Shown piece after piece: positions 1 to 9,358 of a stretch of DNA of 64,000 bases (within the stretch, counting starts at the first letter, position 1; each line of letters begins with the position of its first letter). This stretch comes from Treponema sp. (lineage in GTDB: Bacteria; Spirochaetota; Spirochaetia; Treponematales; Treponemataceae): NCBI GenBank assembly GCA_024693045.1, contig JAILLQ010000046.1:1-64000 (forward strand). Reading direction: 5' to 3'. The notes beneath the pieces are model-generated. The model did no database searches. It was not told the DNA's origin and saw only the letters and a list, made by a program, of their open reading frames with translations. The position numbers and the translations under genes were made by a program.

Positions 1-1
1 T

Positions 2-88
2 AACTATCCGAGAAAAATCCTTAAAGGGTCAACTCCAGAATTGGAACTTCAAAAACATATAGGTATGAATTTTAAGATTCCAATATAA
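2..88 (+). pseudogene. 3' end of a probable IS30-like transposase (enters from the left edge)
   Basis: An open frame enters from the left edge and stops with TAA at 86-88. The 28 visible residues begin NYPRKILKGSTPE, which resembles the C-terminal N-x-R/Y-PRK-xL-xx-xTP segment of IS30-family DDE transposases. Only the tail is visible, so whether the element is intact cannot be judged. No clear terminal inverted repeat could be assigned in the following 150 bases. It could instead be the end of another integrase-type protein. Confidence 0.45.
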
Positions 89-116
89 AAAAATATCACC
101 AGTTTAAAGAAACTGG
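84..116 (-). terminator. hairpin terminator candidate downstream of the first amylase gene
   Basis: CCAGTTT (99-105) and AAACTGG (110-116) form a perfect 7-bp stem with an AAAG loop. Read on the minus strand it is followed within a few bases by a T-rich run (84-92). It lies about 130 nt past the stop of the minus-strand amylase gene. The same CCAG...CTGGCGAC signature recurs downstream of ilvC. Confidence 0.45.
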
Positions 117-246
117 CGACATTATTATTTACAAGTTACAAGCCATTCGAGGATTCAAAATCCACAATTGTAATTCCAAATTGAAGTAGTTCATTTTGAA
201 CATCCTGCTTATTAGTTCAATTTGATATCACAATCTTCCGAAGTGA

Positions 247-3200
247 TTATTTCAACCAGTCAGTGTCTTCACCGATTTTTCCAGGGCCGTTCAACACGTA
301 AATGCGCATATTGCCGGTTGTACAGCCTGAAGTAGTAATTGAACCACCGTTTGAAACCACTTTAGTATCTCCGGTAATTGCATCAACATAAGTTCCGGCT
401 GGAAGACCAGCAAAAGTTGTATCTGAACTAATTGTAACAAGAACAAAACTGTCAGTTTTTGAATCAGTGTAGCGCCTCTTGAATGCCATTCCGCTTGAAC
501 CGCAGTTTTCTGTTGAATACTGACCTTTCTGAAGAGCAGGTATTGCACGGCGAATCTTATTCAACCGCATGATATGCTGGCACAAAGGCTGTTCCAGTGT
601 TGTTTTTACGGTACCAGTTGTTCCGCTTTCAGAATATTCACCAAAATCTGATGCAACAACATTTCCTTCAAGGTAATCGCCATAATAAGCACGTCCGCTG
701 TCTTTCAAAGCAAGAACCGGCCCCTTATCGATAGGCATACCCGCCTGAAATTCAACTTCGCTTCCATAATACAAGCACGGAATTCCGCGGAAAGTGAACA
801 TCAAATCAAGATTTTCAGCCCAGGCATCAGTTCCCCCGTCATAACGGTATTCATATTTGTTGCTTGGACCATAGTCGTGACTGTCTACATAAACTACATT
901 CCAGGTGGCATCATTATAAAGCTTGTCATCGCCATGAACGCCAAAGGCACCGCTGGCAGAATTAAAATTCCAGTGCATCGGGAAGTCAATTACATTAAGT
1001 CCGCTGGCATTTGAATAATCCGGAGTATGATAAGAGTTTCCGTTCAACAAATGGTTATTAGAAGTCGGCCGGTTAGAACGAACCGAATGGGTTGCCATAC
1101 CCTGCTTTTGAACAGCAAGAGAATTTACAGGAGTCACAGTTCTTCCGTCTTCTGTCTGGCGAGTCCAGTAAGTTAAGTCTTTTGTAACCCGTTGTTCATC
1201 TTTTTCGTCATTAGAACAATCATCCCTTTCCGGCAGAATGATTACTCCTTCGTACATATCCTCATCGTCCATGGTAAAACCGTAAGTTTCGTCGTCTTTC
1301 CAGGTATAAAAATACGGGGAAAGATTTTCTACGCTTCCACGGTAAGTTACTTCGCTGGATTTCGCGCAGATTTCTGTAAACATATAAAAGTTATCATTTC
1401 CGCATTTTAACGCCGCTTCCTTAAAGGCATCATTAAGATAGCAATTGAACTCAAGACGGCTCATATGCTTTCCGGTATCGATTCGGAAGGCATCAACACC
1501 CATTTCGATATACTTTGAATATGAATCCACGATGTATTTTAAGACCTTAGGATTTTCGGTATTCAAATCCACACAGTCACCGGCCATCTGGAAAAACTGA
1601 ACGCTAAAATCATCCCAGCTACCAAAGCCAAAATGATGATAATAGTTGTGCTTTTCATGGTTCTTCCAGTCTGTATTTTTCATAAGTTTTAAGCGGGTGG
1701 CGTACTGACTGTCACCGTCCAGATTAAAATAACTTTCATCCAGCAACGAATTTGCACTGAGTTTTAAACAGGCATCAATATCTTCAAGATTTGCCGAATA
1801 ATCCTTTTCAAACATAGGGGCCAGAGTTGCTTCACCAAAGTTTCCGGTATGATTGAATACTACGTCCAGAACAAGCTTCATATCCCGGGCATGAACTTCA
1901 TCTATCAAAGTCTGAAAATCAACGTCACTTGATTCATAGCGCGGATCTACTTTTTGAAAGTTCATCGCATGATATCCGTGGTAATCAAGACCTGAACAGT
2001 TTTCTACAATCGGAGTAATCCATACGGCACTAAAACCAAGGGCTTTGATGTAATCAAGTTTTTGTATAAGCCCTTTAAAATCTCCGCGCCAGGCAGGATC
2101 ATTTGCAGGCGTTTCTGCATTTTCATCCCAGCAGTGAACATTATTAGAAGGGTCGCCGTCATAGAATCTTGTAGTCATTGCAAAGTAAATTGTTTCTTCA
2201 CGGAAGTCAAAACTTTGTGAACCAGCAAGAACTTTTACTTCTTTTGAAACCGCTTCTGAACTAGCCCCGTCGTTATCTTTTACCGTAAGTTTGATTGTTA
2301 CAGTTGTTTCGTTAGAAGGCATTTTTACAGTAAGGGAATCTGTTCCCTGACCGCTTACAATTGCTGCCCCCGTTACCGACCAAGAATAAGATGCGATTGT
2401 TCCGCCGTTCTGATCGTAAGATTTTGAAGCAGAATATGTTTTTTCAGAATCAATTTTTGCAGCGGTTGTTCCGCTAATCACAGCCACAGGAGGAAGATTT
2501 ACATTGGATGTAGTAAATGAAAGCGATTTCTCTTCAGAAATATTACCTGCAGCGTCATAAACTACAGCCTTAATTACATGGGAACCGTTTGGATAATATG
2601 CAGTCTCCCACGAATAACTTGCAGAGGAAGTTTTTCCACTTAATTTTAAAATATTCAGAGTACTTCCGTCCAGAGTGATTACAGCTTTAGAAAGCTCCAA
2701 ATTGTCCGCTGCTTCCACTGTAAAAGTTACTTTTCCGGAAACAGTTCCGCTCTTATCGGAAGTAAACAAAAGTAATTCCGGAGCTTCCGAATCATCCGGG
2801 TTTTCTGCATACCAGGTGCCGTCTTTGTACCACCATTCGCCGGTTTCCCGGGAAAGATTTCCTGTCTGACCACTGCCGTTAAAAATCAAATTGCAGGAAG
2901 TTTCGCTGATCTCCACATCGTACCAGCCGTCACCGTCACTATCGGTCATTGCTGTTCCCGGCCAAGCGCCAAATAATTTTGTAACATTTGACTCTGAACC
3001 AACCCATGCATAAATATTTTTATAACCGCTTGAAACAGAACAGTGCACGATGATTCTATCCGTAACAGTTCCCAAATTGATTGTGCCAGATTCTTCTCCA
3101 GCTTTTACGGTCACATAAGTCTTTTTTACACTTTCACCCGGCACGCTGACATAAACCGGCCAAGTTCCTGGAGCAACATCCGTTATTTTTCCTTCACCGC

Positions 3201-3927
3201 AAGAAACATTCGTCATTTTAGAAGAAACCGGATCGCCAATCTGAATCGTACAAGTTTCATAGTAGCTTCTAAAAGGTACAGAACCCGTCGCAAGAATATA
3301 AGAATCGGCAGAACCGAGAGAATTTATTCCACTACCACTAAAATCCGAAGCGATTTTTGCAGTATTGATTAAAGCCCAAGTTTTTGAAGAATCGATTTTT
3401 GATTCAATTGATGTTTTTGTTGCCGTATCAATTTTCGAAATATCATAACCCAGGGACAAGAGGGAATCAAAAACATTTGCAATTGCCGTTGTTCCCTGAT
3501 TCACACTAATTGAATTATCACCCTTATCTATATCTGTAACCGCACGGAGCATTACTGTTCCAAGCTTATTTTTTGAACTGTCATAAGCATAAACAGTAAC
3601 AATGCGGTTTTTGCCAACAGGAATATTATTTATGGTCAAATCTCCAGTTCCATCTTCAGCCGATGAATAGTCTGATTCGATTACCGTCGAAATTCCAGTT
3701 CCCGTTACATAGGCCTTTGCAAATGAAATGTCAGAAATGTTCAGGGCGCGGGAATCAGCAGAATTAATGGTCAAATCGCCATATTCCTGAATCTTTGAAT
3801 CTGCAAGCAACAAACCTAATAGCAAGCTGTTGTTGCTCTCAATGGAATTTGCACATGACAAAACCAATGTAGATATAAATAATAAGGCCACAACACCCAA
3901 AACTTTTTTAGTAAAGCTTTTTATCAT
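247..3927 (-). CDS. GH13 alpha-amylase lipoprotein with starch-binding, Ig-like and PKD modules
   Basis: This 1226-residue surface or periplasmic lipoprotein has a signal peptide ending in the lipobox VLSC (Cys25) and should hydrolyse alpha-1,4-glucan. Module order: an N-terminal module of unknown type (about 45-205) shared with the next amylase; a CBM26-like starch-binding module (about 290-370, with AWPGTAM and WYKDGTW aromatics); a bacterial Ig-like domain (about 390-472); a PKD-like domain (about 479-565); and the GH13 catalytic barrel from about 574. Catalytic regions are visible: DVVFNH (about 685), nucleophile Asp817 in [12 protein letters not shown], acid/base Glu852 in FTEI, and Asp1018 in YVDSHD. 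The start ATG follows AGGAG. The serine in VDSHD replaces the more usual Asn. Exact substrate, soluble starch versus oligosaccharide, is not resolvable. Confidence 0.9.
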   Translation of the reverse strand: MIKSFTKKVLGVVALLFISTLVLSCANSIESNNSLLLGLLLADSKIQEYGDLTINSADSRALNISDISFAKAYVTGTGISTVIESDYSSAEDGTGDLTINNIPVGKNRIVTVYAYDSSKNKLGTVMLRAVTDIDKGDNSISVNQGTTAIANVFDSLLSLGYDISKIDTATKTSIESKIDSSKTWALINTAKIASDFSGSGINSLGSADSYILATGSVPFRSYYETCTIQIGDPVSSKMTNVSCGEGKITDVAPGTWPVYVSVPGESVKKTYVTVKAGEESGTINLGTVTDRIIVHCSVSSGYKNIYAWVGSESNVTKLFGAWPGTAMTDSDGDGWYDVEISETSCNLIFNGSGQTGNLSRETGEWWYKDGTWYAENPDDSEAPELLLFTSDKSGTVSGKVTFTVEAADNLELSKAVITLDGSTLNILKLSGKTSSASYSWETAYYPNGSHVIKAVVYDAAGNISEEKSLSFTTSNVNLPPVAVISGTTAAKIDSEKTYSASKSYDQNGGTIASYSWSVTGAAIVSGQGTDSLTVKMPSNETTVTIKLTVKDNDGASSEAVSKEVKVLAGSQSFDFREETIYFAMTTRFYDGDPSNNVHCWDENAETPANDPAWRGDFKGLIQKLDYIKALGFSAVWITPIVENCSGLDYHGYHAMNFQKVDPRYESSDVDFQTLIDEVHARDMKLVLDVVFNHTGNFGEATLAPMFEKDYSANLEDIDACLKLSANSLLDESYFNLDGDSQYATRLKLMKNTDWKNHEKHNYYHHFGFGSWDDFSVQFFQMAGDCVDLNTENPKVLKYIVDSYSKYIEMGVDAFRIDTGKHMSRLEFNCYLNDAFKEAALKCGNDNFYMFTEICAKSSEVTYRGSVENLSPYFYTWKDDETYGFTMDDEDMYEGVIILPERDDCSNDEKDEQRVTKDLTYWTRQTEDGRTVTPVNSLAVQKQGMATHSVRSNRPTSNNHLLNGNSYHTPDYSNASGLNVIDFPMHWNFNSASGAFGVHGDDKLYNDATWNVVYVDSHDYGPSNKYEYRYDGGTDAWAENLDLMFTFRGIPCLYYGSEVEFQAGMPIDKGPVLALKDSGRAYYGDYLEGNVVASDFGEYSESGTTGTVKTTLEQPLCQHIMRLNKIRRAIPALQKGQYSTENCGSSGMAFKRRYTDSKTDSFVLVTISSDTTFAGLPAGTYVDAITGDTKVVSNGGSITTSGCTTGNMRIYVLNGPGKIGEDTDWLK

Positions 3928-4053
3928 ACATTCTCCTGCTATACAGTAATGATAGTAATCTCTGAAATCAAATTATTTACAGCTGAAAGATTTCGGAGGG
4001 TTACTTTCCTGCTGAACTTAAAACGATACTCTCACATTGTTTTTTCACAGTCA

Positions 4054-4221
4054 CTTCAATAAATCCCGCAAACCGTTTTTTTGTTGAACCTAAAAATTGC
4101 TTTCGCAATTTTTTTACGTTTCTTCGATTATTGGCCGCTTCGATAAATCTTGCGAGCCGTTCTTTCGATGAACCTAAAAAAATGCTGGCGCATTTTTTCT
4201 ATACGGTTCTTCGATTTTAGG
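4054..4221. repeat. 84-bp degenerate tandem repeat, each copy with a terminator-like hairpin
   Basis: Copy 1 (4054-4137) and copy 2 (4138-4221) align end to end at roughly three quarters identity. They share CTTC.ATAAATC, a central TGAACCTAAAAA and TTCTTCGATT. Each contains a hairpin: AAAAATTGC/GCAATTTTT (4092-4113) and AAAAAATGC/GCATTTTTT (4177-4198). The stems differ in sequence yet stay paired. With A-runs on one side and T-runs on the other they could terminate in both directions. Copy 2 overlaps the stop codon of the second amylase gene. Confidence 0.75.
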
Positions 4222-7200
4222 CAGGATCCAATACCGCGAATCCGTTTCCAGGAGCCTGAAGTGTGTACGAACCGCTTACGGTTACAGTAGAAGTATTCAA
4301 AGTACCGCTGCCGTCGCTTGTGTAAAGTGTGTAGCTTCCAGATGGCAGGTCACTGAATGTATAAGAGCCTTCGCTTCCCTGGTGGTTCAAAAGAACAGCA
4401 GCTGTTTTTCCATTGTAGCTGCGGGTAAAGGCCGCAGGAATTGTATCAATGCTTACATTTTCCTGAGCACCCTTCTGAATACATTCACTTGAATGATAAA
4501 TCTGGTTCAAAATCTTAAGATGCTTGTACATTGCAGGCTTGTTATCCTTTACATAATTGATACCAACATCACCAAGCATCCATCTTGAAACTACGTCATC
4601 CTTGTTTGTAGAAGGATGAGTTCCGCTCCAGGAATACATTGCCTCTGTTCCGTAGTAAACGATTGGCACTCCGCGGAAGAGATAGATGTAGTTCAAAGCA
4701 TTTTTATAACCGGCTTCCGAAAAAAGACCTTCACAGCGGTAGCAGTCGTGGTTATCAACAAACATGGCAGTCTTTGTGTATTCTTCTTCTGTCATGCATT
4801 CAAACTGAACATCTCCCTGAGAAATTACATTGCTGTAGACAGAACCGATTGAATCCGAACCGTTGAATACCTTCTGCATATTTCCAGGATAATCCAGACA
4901 GCTCAAGTGCATATCCAGCATGTGAAGGGAATCAGTTGTATCAGAAGCGTGACGGGCAACTGCATCATAGCGGCCGCACCAGGCTTCTCCAATCATATAG
5001 AAATAATCATTTCCCTTTTCTTTTGCGTAATTGTACATTGCATCAGCAAATTCGCCGGCAAATTCATTTGGAATATAAGCCATTGTATCAATACGGAAGG
5101 CATCTACCCCCGCATCAATAAATTTTTTGTAAACATTGATTAAGTGATGGCGGCTGTCTTTTCCGTCTTCACCAAGGTGACCAAAGTCAATCAAATCTGC
5201 ACACTGACCAAATCCGTAATATGAATAAAAACCGTTTTTGCTAGGAGTAGCCCCTTCTTCTACAGCTTCGTAGTAAGGGTCCAGAGTCTGCCAGGCCCAG
5301 TTTTTTCCGTCCATAATTGTCTGAACACTGTAATCAGCCCATTTTGTAGGAGCTGTTGCCGCAGTATGGTTTCCATGATTTATTACGATATCCTGCATAA
5401 CGCGAATTCCCTTTGCATGGCAGGCATCTATAAAGGCCTTGTAGTCGTCCCAGCCGTCACTGTCTTTTCCGCTGGAATGAAGGTGCGGGTCAATCTTGTC
5501 AAAATCGTAGCCCCAGTAGCCGTGGAAGGCAGAAGCCTGATATGCATCCCCTCCGTTTGAACCGTCGTAGTAATAACGACCTTCCGGCTGTTTTACGCTT
5601 GGAGTAATCCAGATTGCAGTAAAGCCCATATCAACAAGGTAGTCCAGATTGTTTATGATTCCCTGGAAGTCGCCCCCGTGGTAGTAGCTTAGAACCCCAC
5701 ACTTATCTTCGCTGTAATCATAAATACTTGTTCCGTCCGGCATGTATTCGTCGCCCCAGATGTTGTTGTTGCTGCTATTTCCGTCTGCAAAACGGTCTGT
5801 CATCATAAAATAAACAGTTTCTTCGCGGAAGTCGCGGTGAATAAAGGCAGATTTTTCATTAACTGTAAGAGACTGAGTTACAGAATCGCTGCTGCCGTCG
5901 CTAGAAGCAACCGTAAGAGTTACAGTGTAAGTTCCTGTGCTTGAATAAGTATGACTTACGCTTACCCCGGAAGCCTTTGTTCCGTCTCCAAAATCCCATG
6001 AATAAGAAGAAATATCCCCCTTAGAAGAAGAAGCGTCAAAAGATTTTGAAACAGAAACAGTAGCATAAGCAGAATTAGAAATCACAGCTTTGAGGGCTAC
6101 ATAGTTATTTACAGTAATAGATACGGCTTCGCTTTCACTGGTTTTTGAAGCAGTATCATAAGCCACAGCCTTAACAGAATAAGTTCCATTAGAAACAGAA
6201 GTTGTATCCCAGATAAAAGCACAAGTTCCGTCTGTTGAACCAATCGGACTGTCACCAGCATAGTATTCAACTTTGCTTAAAGCGCCATCATCACTTGCAA
6301 AAGCAAAAAGTTCAACTTCTCCACTGGCATTTGTTCCGGCTTCAGGTCGAATCCAGCTTACGGAAGGAATACTTGTGTCGTTACCAGACCAGGAACCGTT
6401 TTCGTAGTACCAGACACCCGAAGTGCATTCCATATCAGCAGTCTGACTTCCGTTCCATCCGCTTGCAGTCTTAAGAAGAAGATTAATGGAAGAATAATCT
6501 AAAGTAGTGGTATACCAGCCATTCCCCTTTTCTGTGTCAGCAGCCATCTGAACTTCTGTACCGTCTGCCCCAGTTTCCCAGTACCAGAGATATTCATAAC
6601 CATAAACATGTAATTCAATATTACTACTGCTATTTATTACATAATCAACCTTTGTCTTAAGGGAAGGAACTCGTCCAGTATTAAAATCAAGAGCGATAGC
6701 CGATGTATTAATTTTTTCAAGGGAAACTTCTGTATCAATTACATCTTTTATTGAAGATATTTCGCTTGAACTGATTCCAGAAATATCAAATCCTAATTCT
6801 TTTAAGTAATAGAAAACATTTGCAAGTTTTGTAGTTTCTCTGTTGATTTCAGAAACTGTATTTTCACCAGGATTTACATCCATCAAAAGGCGAATTGTTC
6901 CGTCTTTCAGCAGATTTCCGTCAGCGTCAAAAGCCTGAAGCTGAATAATTCTATTTTTTCCAACCGGTACATCGTAAATTGAAAAATTACCGCTTCCGTT
7001 AGTTACATCAATATTTTTTGTTTCAGGTTCACTTCCAGAAGCGATTCCATAACCAAAGACTTTAGCATTCGCATAGGCAATTTCTGTTACATCAAGGCTA
7101 CGACTGCTTTCGCCAATTGGCACTACTATAGAAGCATAAGCCGAATCTGAAGACGATGAGAGCAAAGATAACAATTGTAAATCGCTAGATTTTGTATCGA

Positions 7201-7282
7201 TTTGATTTGAGCAAGAAAAGGCGATAAAAATTCCGAAGAGAGAGAAAACCTGCACGATTTTCTGAATAACACTTTTATACAT
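4217..7282 (-). CDS. GH13 alpha-amylase lipoprotein with starch-binding, Ig-like and PKD modules (second)
   Basis: The predicted product has 1021 residues. I choose ATG at 7282 because GAGGA lies 5 nt upstream; a GTG at 7294 would place the ribosome site inside the gene. The signal peptide ends at FSC (Cys24). Modules: the N-terminal module shared with the neighbouring amylase (the PVGKNRI motif is identical), a CBM26-like starch-binding region, an Ig-like domain, a PKD domain with WDFGDGT, a GH13 barrel, and a small C-terminal beta domain. Active-site regions are complete: DIVINH, Asp732 in GVDAFRIDT, Glu766 in MIGEAW, Asp846 in [15 protein letters not shown] resembles maltogenic-amylase and CGTase-type enzymes. 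It is transcribed from its own promoter and is likely outward-facing starch hydrolysis. Confidence 0.9.
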   Translation of the reverse strand: MYKSVIQKIVQVFSLFGIFIAFSCSNQIDTKSSDLQLLSLLSSSSDSAYASIVVPIGESSRSLDVTEIAYANAKVFGYGIASGSEPETKNIDVTNGSGNFSIYDVPVGKNRIIQLQAFDADGNLLKDGTIRLLMDVNPGENTVSEINRETTKLANVFYYLKELGFDISGISSSEISSIKDVIDTEVSLEKINTSAIALDFNTGRVPSLKTKVDYVINSSSNIELHVYGYEYLWYWETGADGTEVQMAADTEKGNGWYTTTLDYSSINLLLKTASGWNGSQTADMECTSGVWYYENGSWSGNDTSIPSVSWIRPEAGTNASGEVELFAFASDDGALSKVEYYAGDSPIGSTDGTCAFIWDTTSVSNGTYSVKAVAYDTASKTSESEAVSITVNNYVALKAVISNSAYATVSVSKSFDASSSKGDISSYSWDFGDGTKASGVSVSHTYSSTGTYTVTLTVASSDGSSDSVTQSLTVNEKSAFIHRDFREETVYFMMTDRFADGNSSNNNIWGDEYMPDGTSIYDYSEDKCGVLSYYHGGDFQGIINNLDYLVDMGFTAIWITPSVKQPEGRYYYDGSNGGDAYQASAFHGYWGYDFDKIDPHLHSSGKDSDGWDDYKAFIDACHAKGIRVMQDIVINHGNHTAATAPTKWADYSVQTIMDGKNWAWQTLDPYYEAVEEGATPSKNGFYSYYGFGQCADLIDFGHLGEDGKDSRHHLINVYKKFIDAGVDAFRIDTMAYIPNEFAGEFADAMYNYAKEKGNDYFYMIGEAWCGRYDAVARHASDTTDSLHMLDMHLSCLDYPGNMQKVFNGSDSIGSVYSNVISQGDVQFECMTEEEYTKTAMFVDNHDCYRCEGLFSEAGYKNALNYIYLFRGVPIVYYGTEAMYSWSGTHPSTNKDDVVSRWMLGDVGINYVKDNKPAMYKHLKILNQIYHSSECIQKGAQENVSIDTIPAAFTRSYNGKTAAVLLNHQGSEGSYTFSDLPSGSYTLYTSDGSGTLNTSTVTVSGSYTLQAPGNGFAVLDPA

Positions 7283-7310
7283 ATTAATCCTCACTTTATT
7301 AACTAGGAAT

Positions 7311-7339
7311 ATGATAAAAGCGAATTCTCAATAATGCAA
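7311..7339 (-). promoter_or_regulatory. promoter of the second amylase gene
   Basis: On the minus strand TTGCAT (7334-7339) and TATCAT (7311-7316) are separated by 17 nt. The predicted start of transcription leaves a leader of about 20 nt with a GAGGA ribosome site before ATG 7282. Confidence 0.6.
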
Positions 7340-7402
7340 ACTTTTTTTTTATAAATTCAAATAAAACTTAAAAATAGAAAAAACCTTGCAAATTAAAACA
7401 AA

Positions 7403-7453
7403 GACGAGCAGGAAGAAAAGTTACTGAGCTTTTAACCTTTCCGCCCCTGCTCG
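7403..7453 (-). terminator. terminator of the third amylase gene
   Basis: CGAGCAGG (7405-7412) pairs with CCTGCTCG (7446-7453). The inner part can extend the stem imperfectly. On the minus strand it is followed by a T-rich stretch. It lies 27 nt past the stop of the third amylase gene. Confidence 0.65.
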
Positions 7454-7479
7454 ACTCTATTGCATTGTTCTAACTAAAA

Positions 7480-9135
7480 TCAGTTACTTTTCTTCCATAT
7501 ATTAAAGTTTGTTCCGCTGTAAGCCAGAGTGTAAGAAGAAGAATCAGAGTTTGAACTCATGTCGTAGGTAGAACCCAAATTTACAACCAGACTTCCCTTT
7601 GTTCCGCTTACGGCAGCCAAATACATAGAAGAAGAAGTTTCGTCCCAGACAGTAATTGTACTAGAACTTGTAATTCCCATTTCTGAACGAAGAGATATCA
7701 GGCCGGAAATAAAGTTTCTGTAGGTAAGACTAGTTCCTGGAACTGTATTTCCACCAATATACTGGCTTGTATTACCGCTAATAGTGGTATCGTAGCTTTC
7801 TTCCGCTGTAAAATAGTGCTGCCAGGCAACGCATGGTACCCCAGGATGAGTTAAAATCAAGGCGTAGGCAGTTCCAACATCATCTGGGTCAAGGTACCAG
7901 AGAGCCTGAGTTGAACCTGTGTCGTGGTTGTCTACAAAAGTAACAACCTTATCCGGCATTTTGTTATAGCCACAGTATTCACTTGCAAGAAGATTGTAGT
8001 TTGAATTAGTTAGCCCGCTTGAATTAGAGCCAAAAACAGTATTCATCATTCCCTTGGTTACAAAGTCAAATACCCGGGAAGCAGAAGGAGTATAAGTGCG
8101 ACCATCTATTGTATCGCTTGTGCTGCCGGTTGCGTTAACCCATGCTTCAAGCTCTGTGCTCCAGGCACTTGGGGCAGAAGAAGAAAAACCATTTGTTGGC
8201 CAGTATTCCCCTACAGAAAATTCTGCAGAAGTCTGGGCATTGTAGTAACCAACATATTTACCGCCAAATCCCTTTACATAATCATAGCGCCAGCCCACAA
8301 AACCAGCCGCCTTTAAGTAATTTGTCATCCAGCTTACAAGACCGTTCTGCACATCCCAGTTTGTGTGATCTAAATCGCGGGCAGAAGAATAACCTTCACC
8401 TGTGTCAGCATTACCCTTATTACTTGAACCATACATATCACTTGAAGAATTAGAAAAACCTTCGTCGTCCGAACAGATTGCATAATAGTCAGCGCAGAAA
8501 GAAGGGTTTGTAAAAGTTCCCCAGTTGCTTGTTCCAACCCGGTGATTAATTACAATATCGCAGATTGCCTTAGCCGGACTCAAGGCAGAAATTGCAGAAG
8601 CCAGATTTGTTGCGTTTCCGTAATAAGAAGTAAGAACATTGAGCATTCGCGGCATGTAACCGTTATCTGAACCGGAATCACTTGCCGGCGGGAACCATAC
8701 ATAAGTAAAAGTATTTTTTATCTTATCGGCATTAGCAGTAATTACATCGTACCAGTCCTTGCTTCCGCTTGGTGCAGAGGAATCAGAAGTCCCTTGAACA
8801 TAAGTAGAAGAATCAGAATCCCCGTAATACCTGTCGTGAAAATTTGCCGACCAGTTAAAGCCCTGCAAAAGAACTACAGAAGAAGATGTACTTGTACCGG
8901 AAGAAGAACCGCTAGAAGACGAACCACTAGAAGACGAACCGCTAGAAGAAGAACTACTACCAGATGAAGAGGAACTGCTGTTACTAGAAGAAGAACTACT
9001 ACTTGAACTTGTTGAAGAAAGAAGCATCAAGGCAGAAGAATCAGAACCGCTAGAACCTCCGCAGGAAAATAAAGAAAAAGCAAAAACGATTCCTGCAAAC
9101 AAAAGAAAAACTCTCTGGAATAAAAATTTAATCAT
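7480..9135 (-). CDS. GH13 alpha-amylase lipoprotein with serine-rich linker
   Basis: This 551-residue lipoprotein (lipobox SLFSC, Cys25) has about 55 residues of Ser/Gly linker, then a compact GH13 barrel starting VVLLQGFNW. Catalytic regions are intact: CDIVINHRVG, Asp285 in WRYDYVKG, Glu310 in FSVGEYW and Asp405 in FVDNHDTGS. The WRYDYVKGF and FVDNHDTGSTQ motifs resemble the plant-type and related bacterial alpha-amylase subfamilies, unlike the two neighbouring amylases. It lacks the shared N-terminal module and carries no obvious starch-binding module. GGAGG precedes the ATG. It has its own promoter and terminator, so the three amylases are a cluster rather than one operon. Confidence 0.92.
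   Translation of the reverse strand: MIKFLFQRVFLLFAGIVFAFSLFSCGGSSGSDSSALMLLSSTSSSSSSSSSNSSSSSSGSSSSSSGSSSSGSSSSGSSSGTSTSSSVVLLQGFNWSANFHDRYYGDSDSSTYVQGTSDSSAPSGSKDWYDVITANADKIKNTFTYVWFPPASDSGSDNGYMPRMLNVLTSYYGNATNLASAISALSPAKAICDIVINHRVGTSNWGTFTNPSFCADYYAICSDDEGFSNSSSDMYGSSNKGNADTGEGYSSARDLDHTNWDVQNGLVSWMTNYLKAAGFVGWRYDYVKGFGGKYVGYYNAQTSAEFSVGEYWPTNGFSSSAPSAWSTELEAWVNATGSTSDTIDGRTYTPSASRVFDFVTKGMMNTVFGSNSSGLTNSNYNLLASEYCGYNKMPDKVVTFVDNHDTGSTQALWYLDPDDVGTAYALILTHPGVPCVAWQHYFTAEESYDTTISGNTSQYIGGNTVPGTSLTYRNFISGLISLRSEMGITSSSTITVWDETSSSMYLAAVSGTKGSLVVNLGSTYDMSSNSDSSSYTLAYSGTNFNIWKKSN
8906..8950 (-). repeat. 15-bp tandem repeat coding the amylase Ser/Gly linker
   Basis: Three near-identical 15-bp units (8906-8920, 8921-8935, 8936-8950; plus-strand unit GAACCGCTAGAAGAC) encode the SSSSG repeats of the linker in the third amylase. 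More diverged units follow to about 9010. The unit length keeps the frame, so copy-number change would alter only linker length. Confidence 0.8.
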
Positions 9136-9216
9136 AGAACCTCCGTCTATTTTCTCTGAAGATAAAAAAAATTCAGAAGCAAAAGGATACAGGAAATCCT
9201 TTAAATCTGCTAATCT

Positions 9217-9245
9217 ACTATAGGAGCAAATTTTTCATTCGTCAA
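9217..9245 (-). promoter_or_regulatory. promoter of the third amylase gene
   Basis: On the minus strand TTGACG (9240-9245) is 17 nt from TATAGT (9217-9222). The leader would be about 75 nt. It contains a small hairpin, AAAGGAT/ATCCTTT (about 9182-9202). Confidence 0.7.
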
Positions 9246-9290
9246 AATTTTTATAAATCCATTATTGCTTTTAATACAATAAATTAGACA

Positions 9291-9333
9291 AAAAAAAATG
9301 CCAGAAGAGCACATAAAGCTTATCTGGCATTTT
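9291..9333 (-). terminator. terminator of the phosphofructokinase gene
   Basis: AAAATGCCAGA (9295-9305) pairs perfectly with TCTGGCATTTT (9323-9333). A run of A on the plus strand (T on the minus strand) begins just outside. It lies 26 nt past the phosphofructokinase stop. Confidence 0.85.
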
Positions 9334-9358
9334 CTATATTTAAGATATTAGTTTGAAA

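Noticed and set aside
4616..5560. Plus-strand open frames inside the second amylase gene
   Set aside because: They are antisense shadows of a gene with full GH13 motifs and lack promoters or ribosome sites.
7283..7294. GTG start of the second amylase at 7294
   Set aside because: The GAGGA ribosome site lies within this stretch and serves ATG 7282.
8906..9010. CRISPR-like array
   Set aside because: The units are contiguous 15-mers coding Ser/Gly in frame, without spacers.
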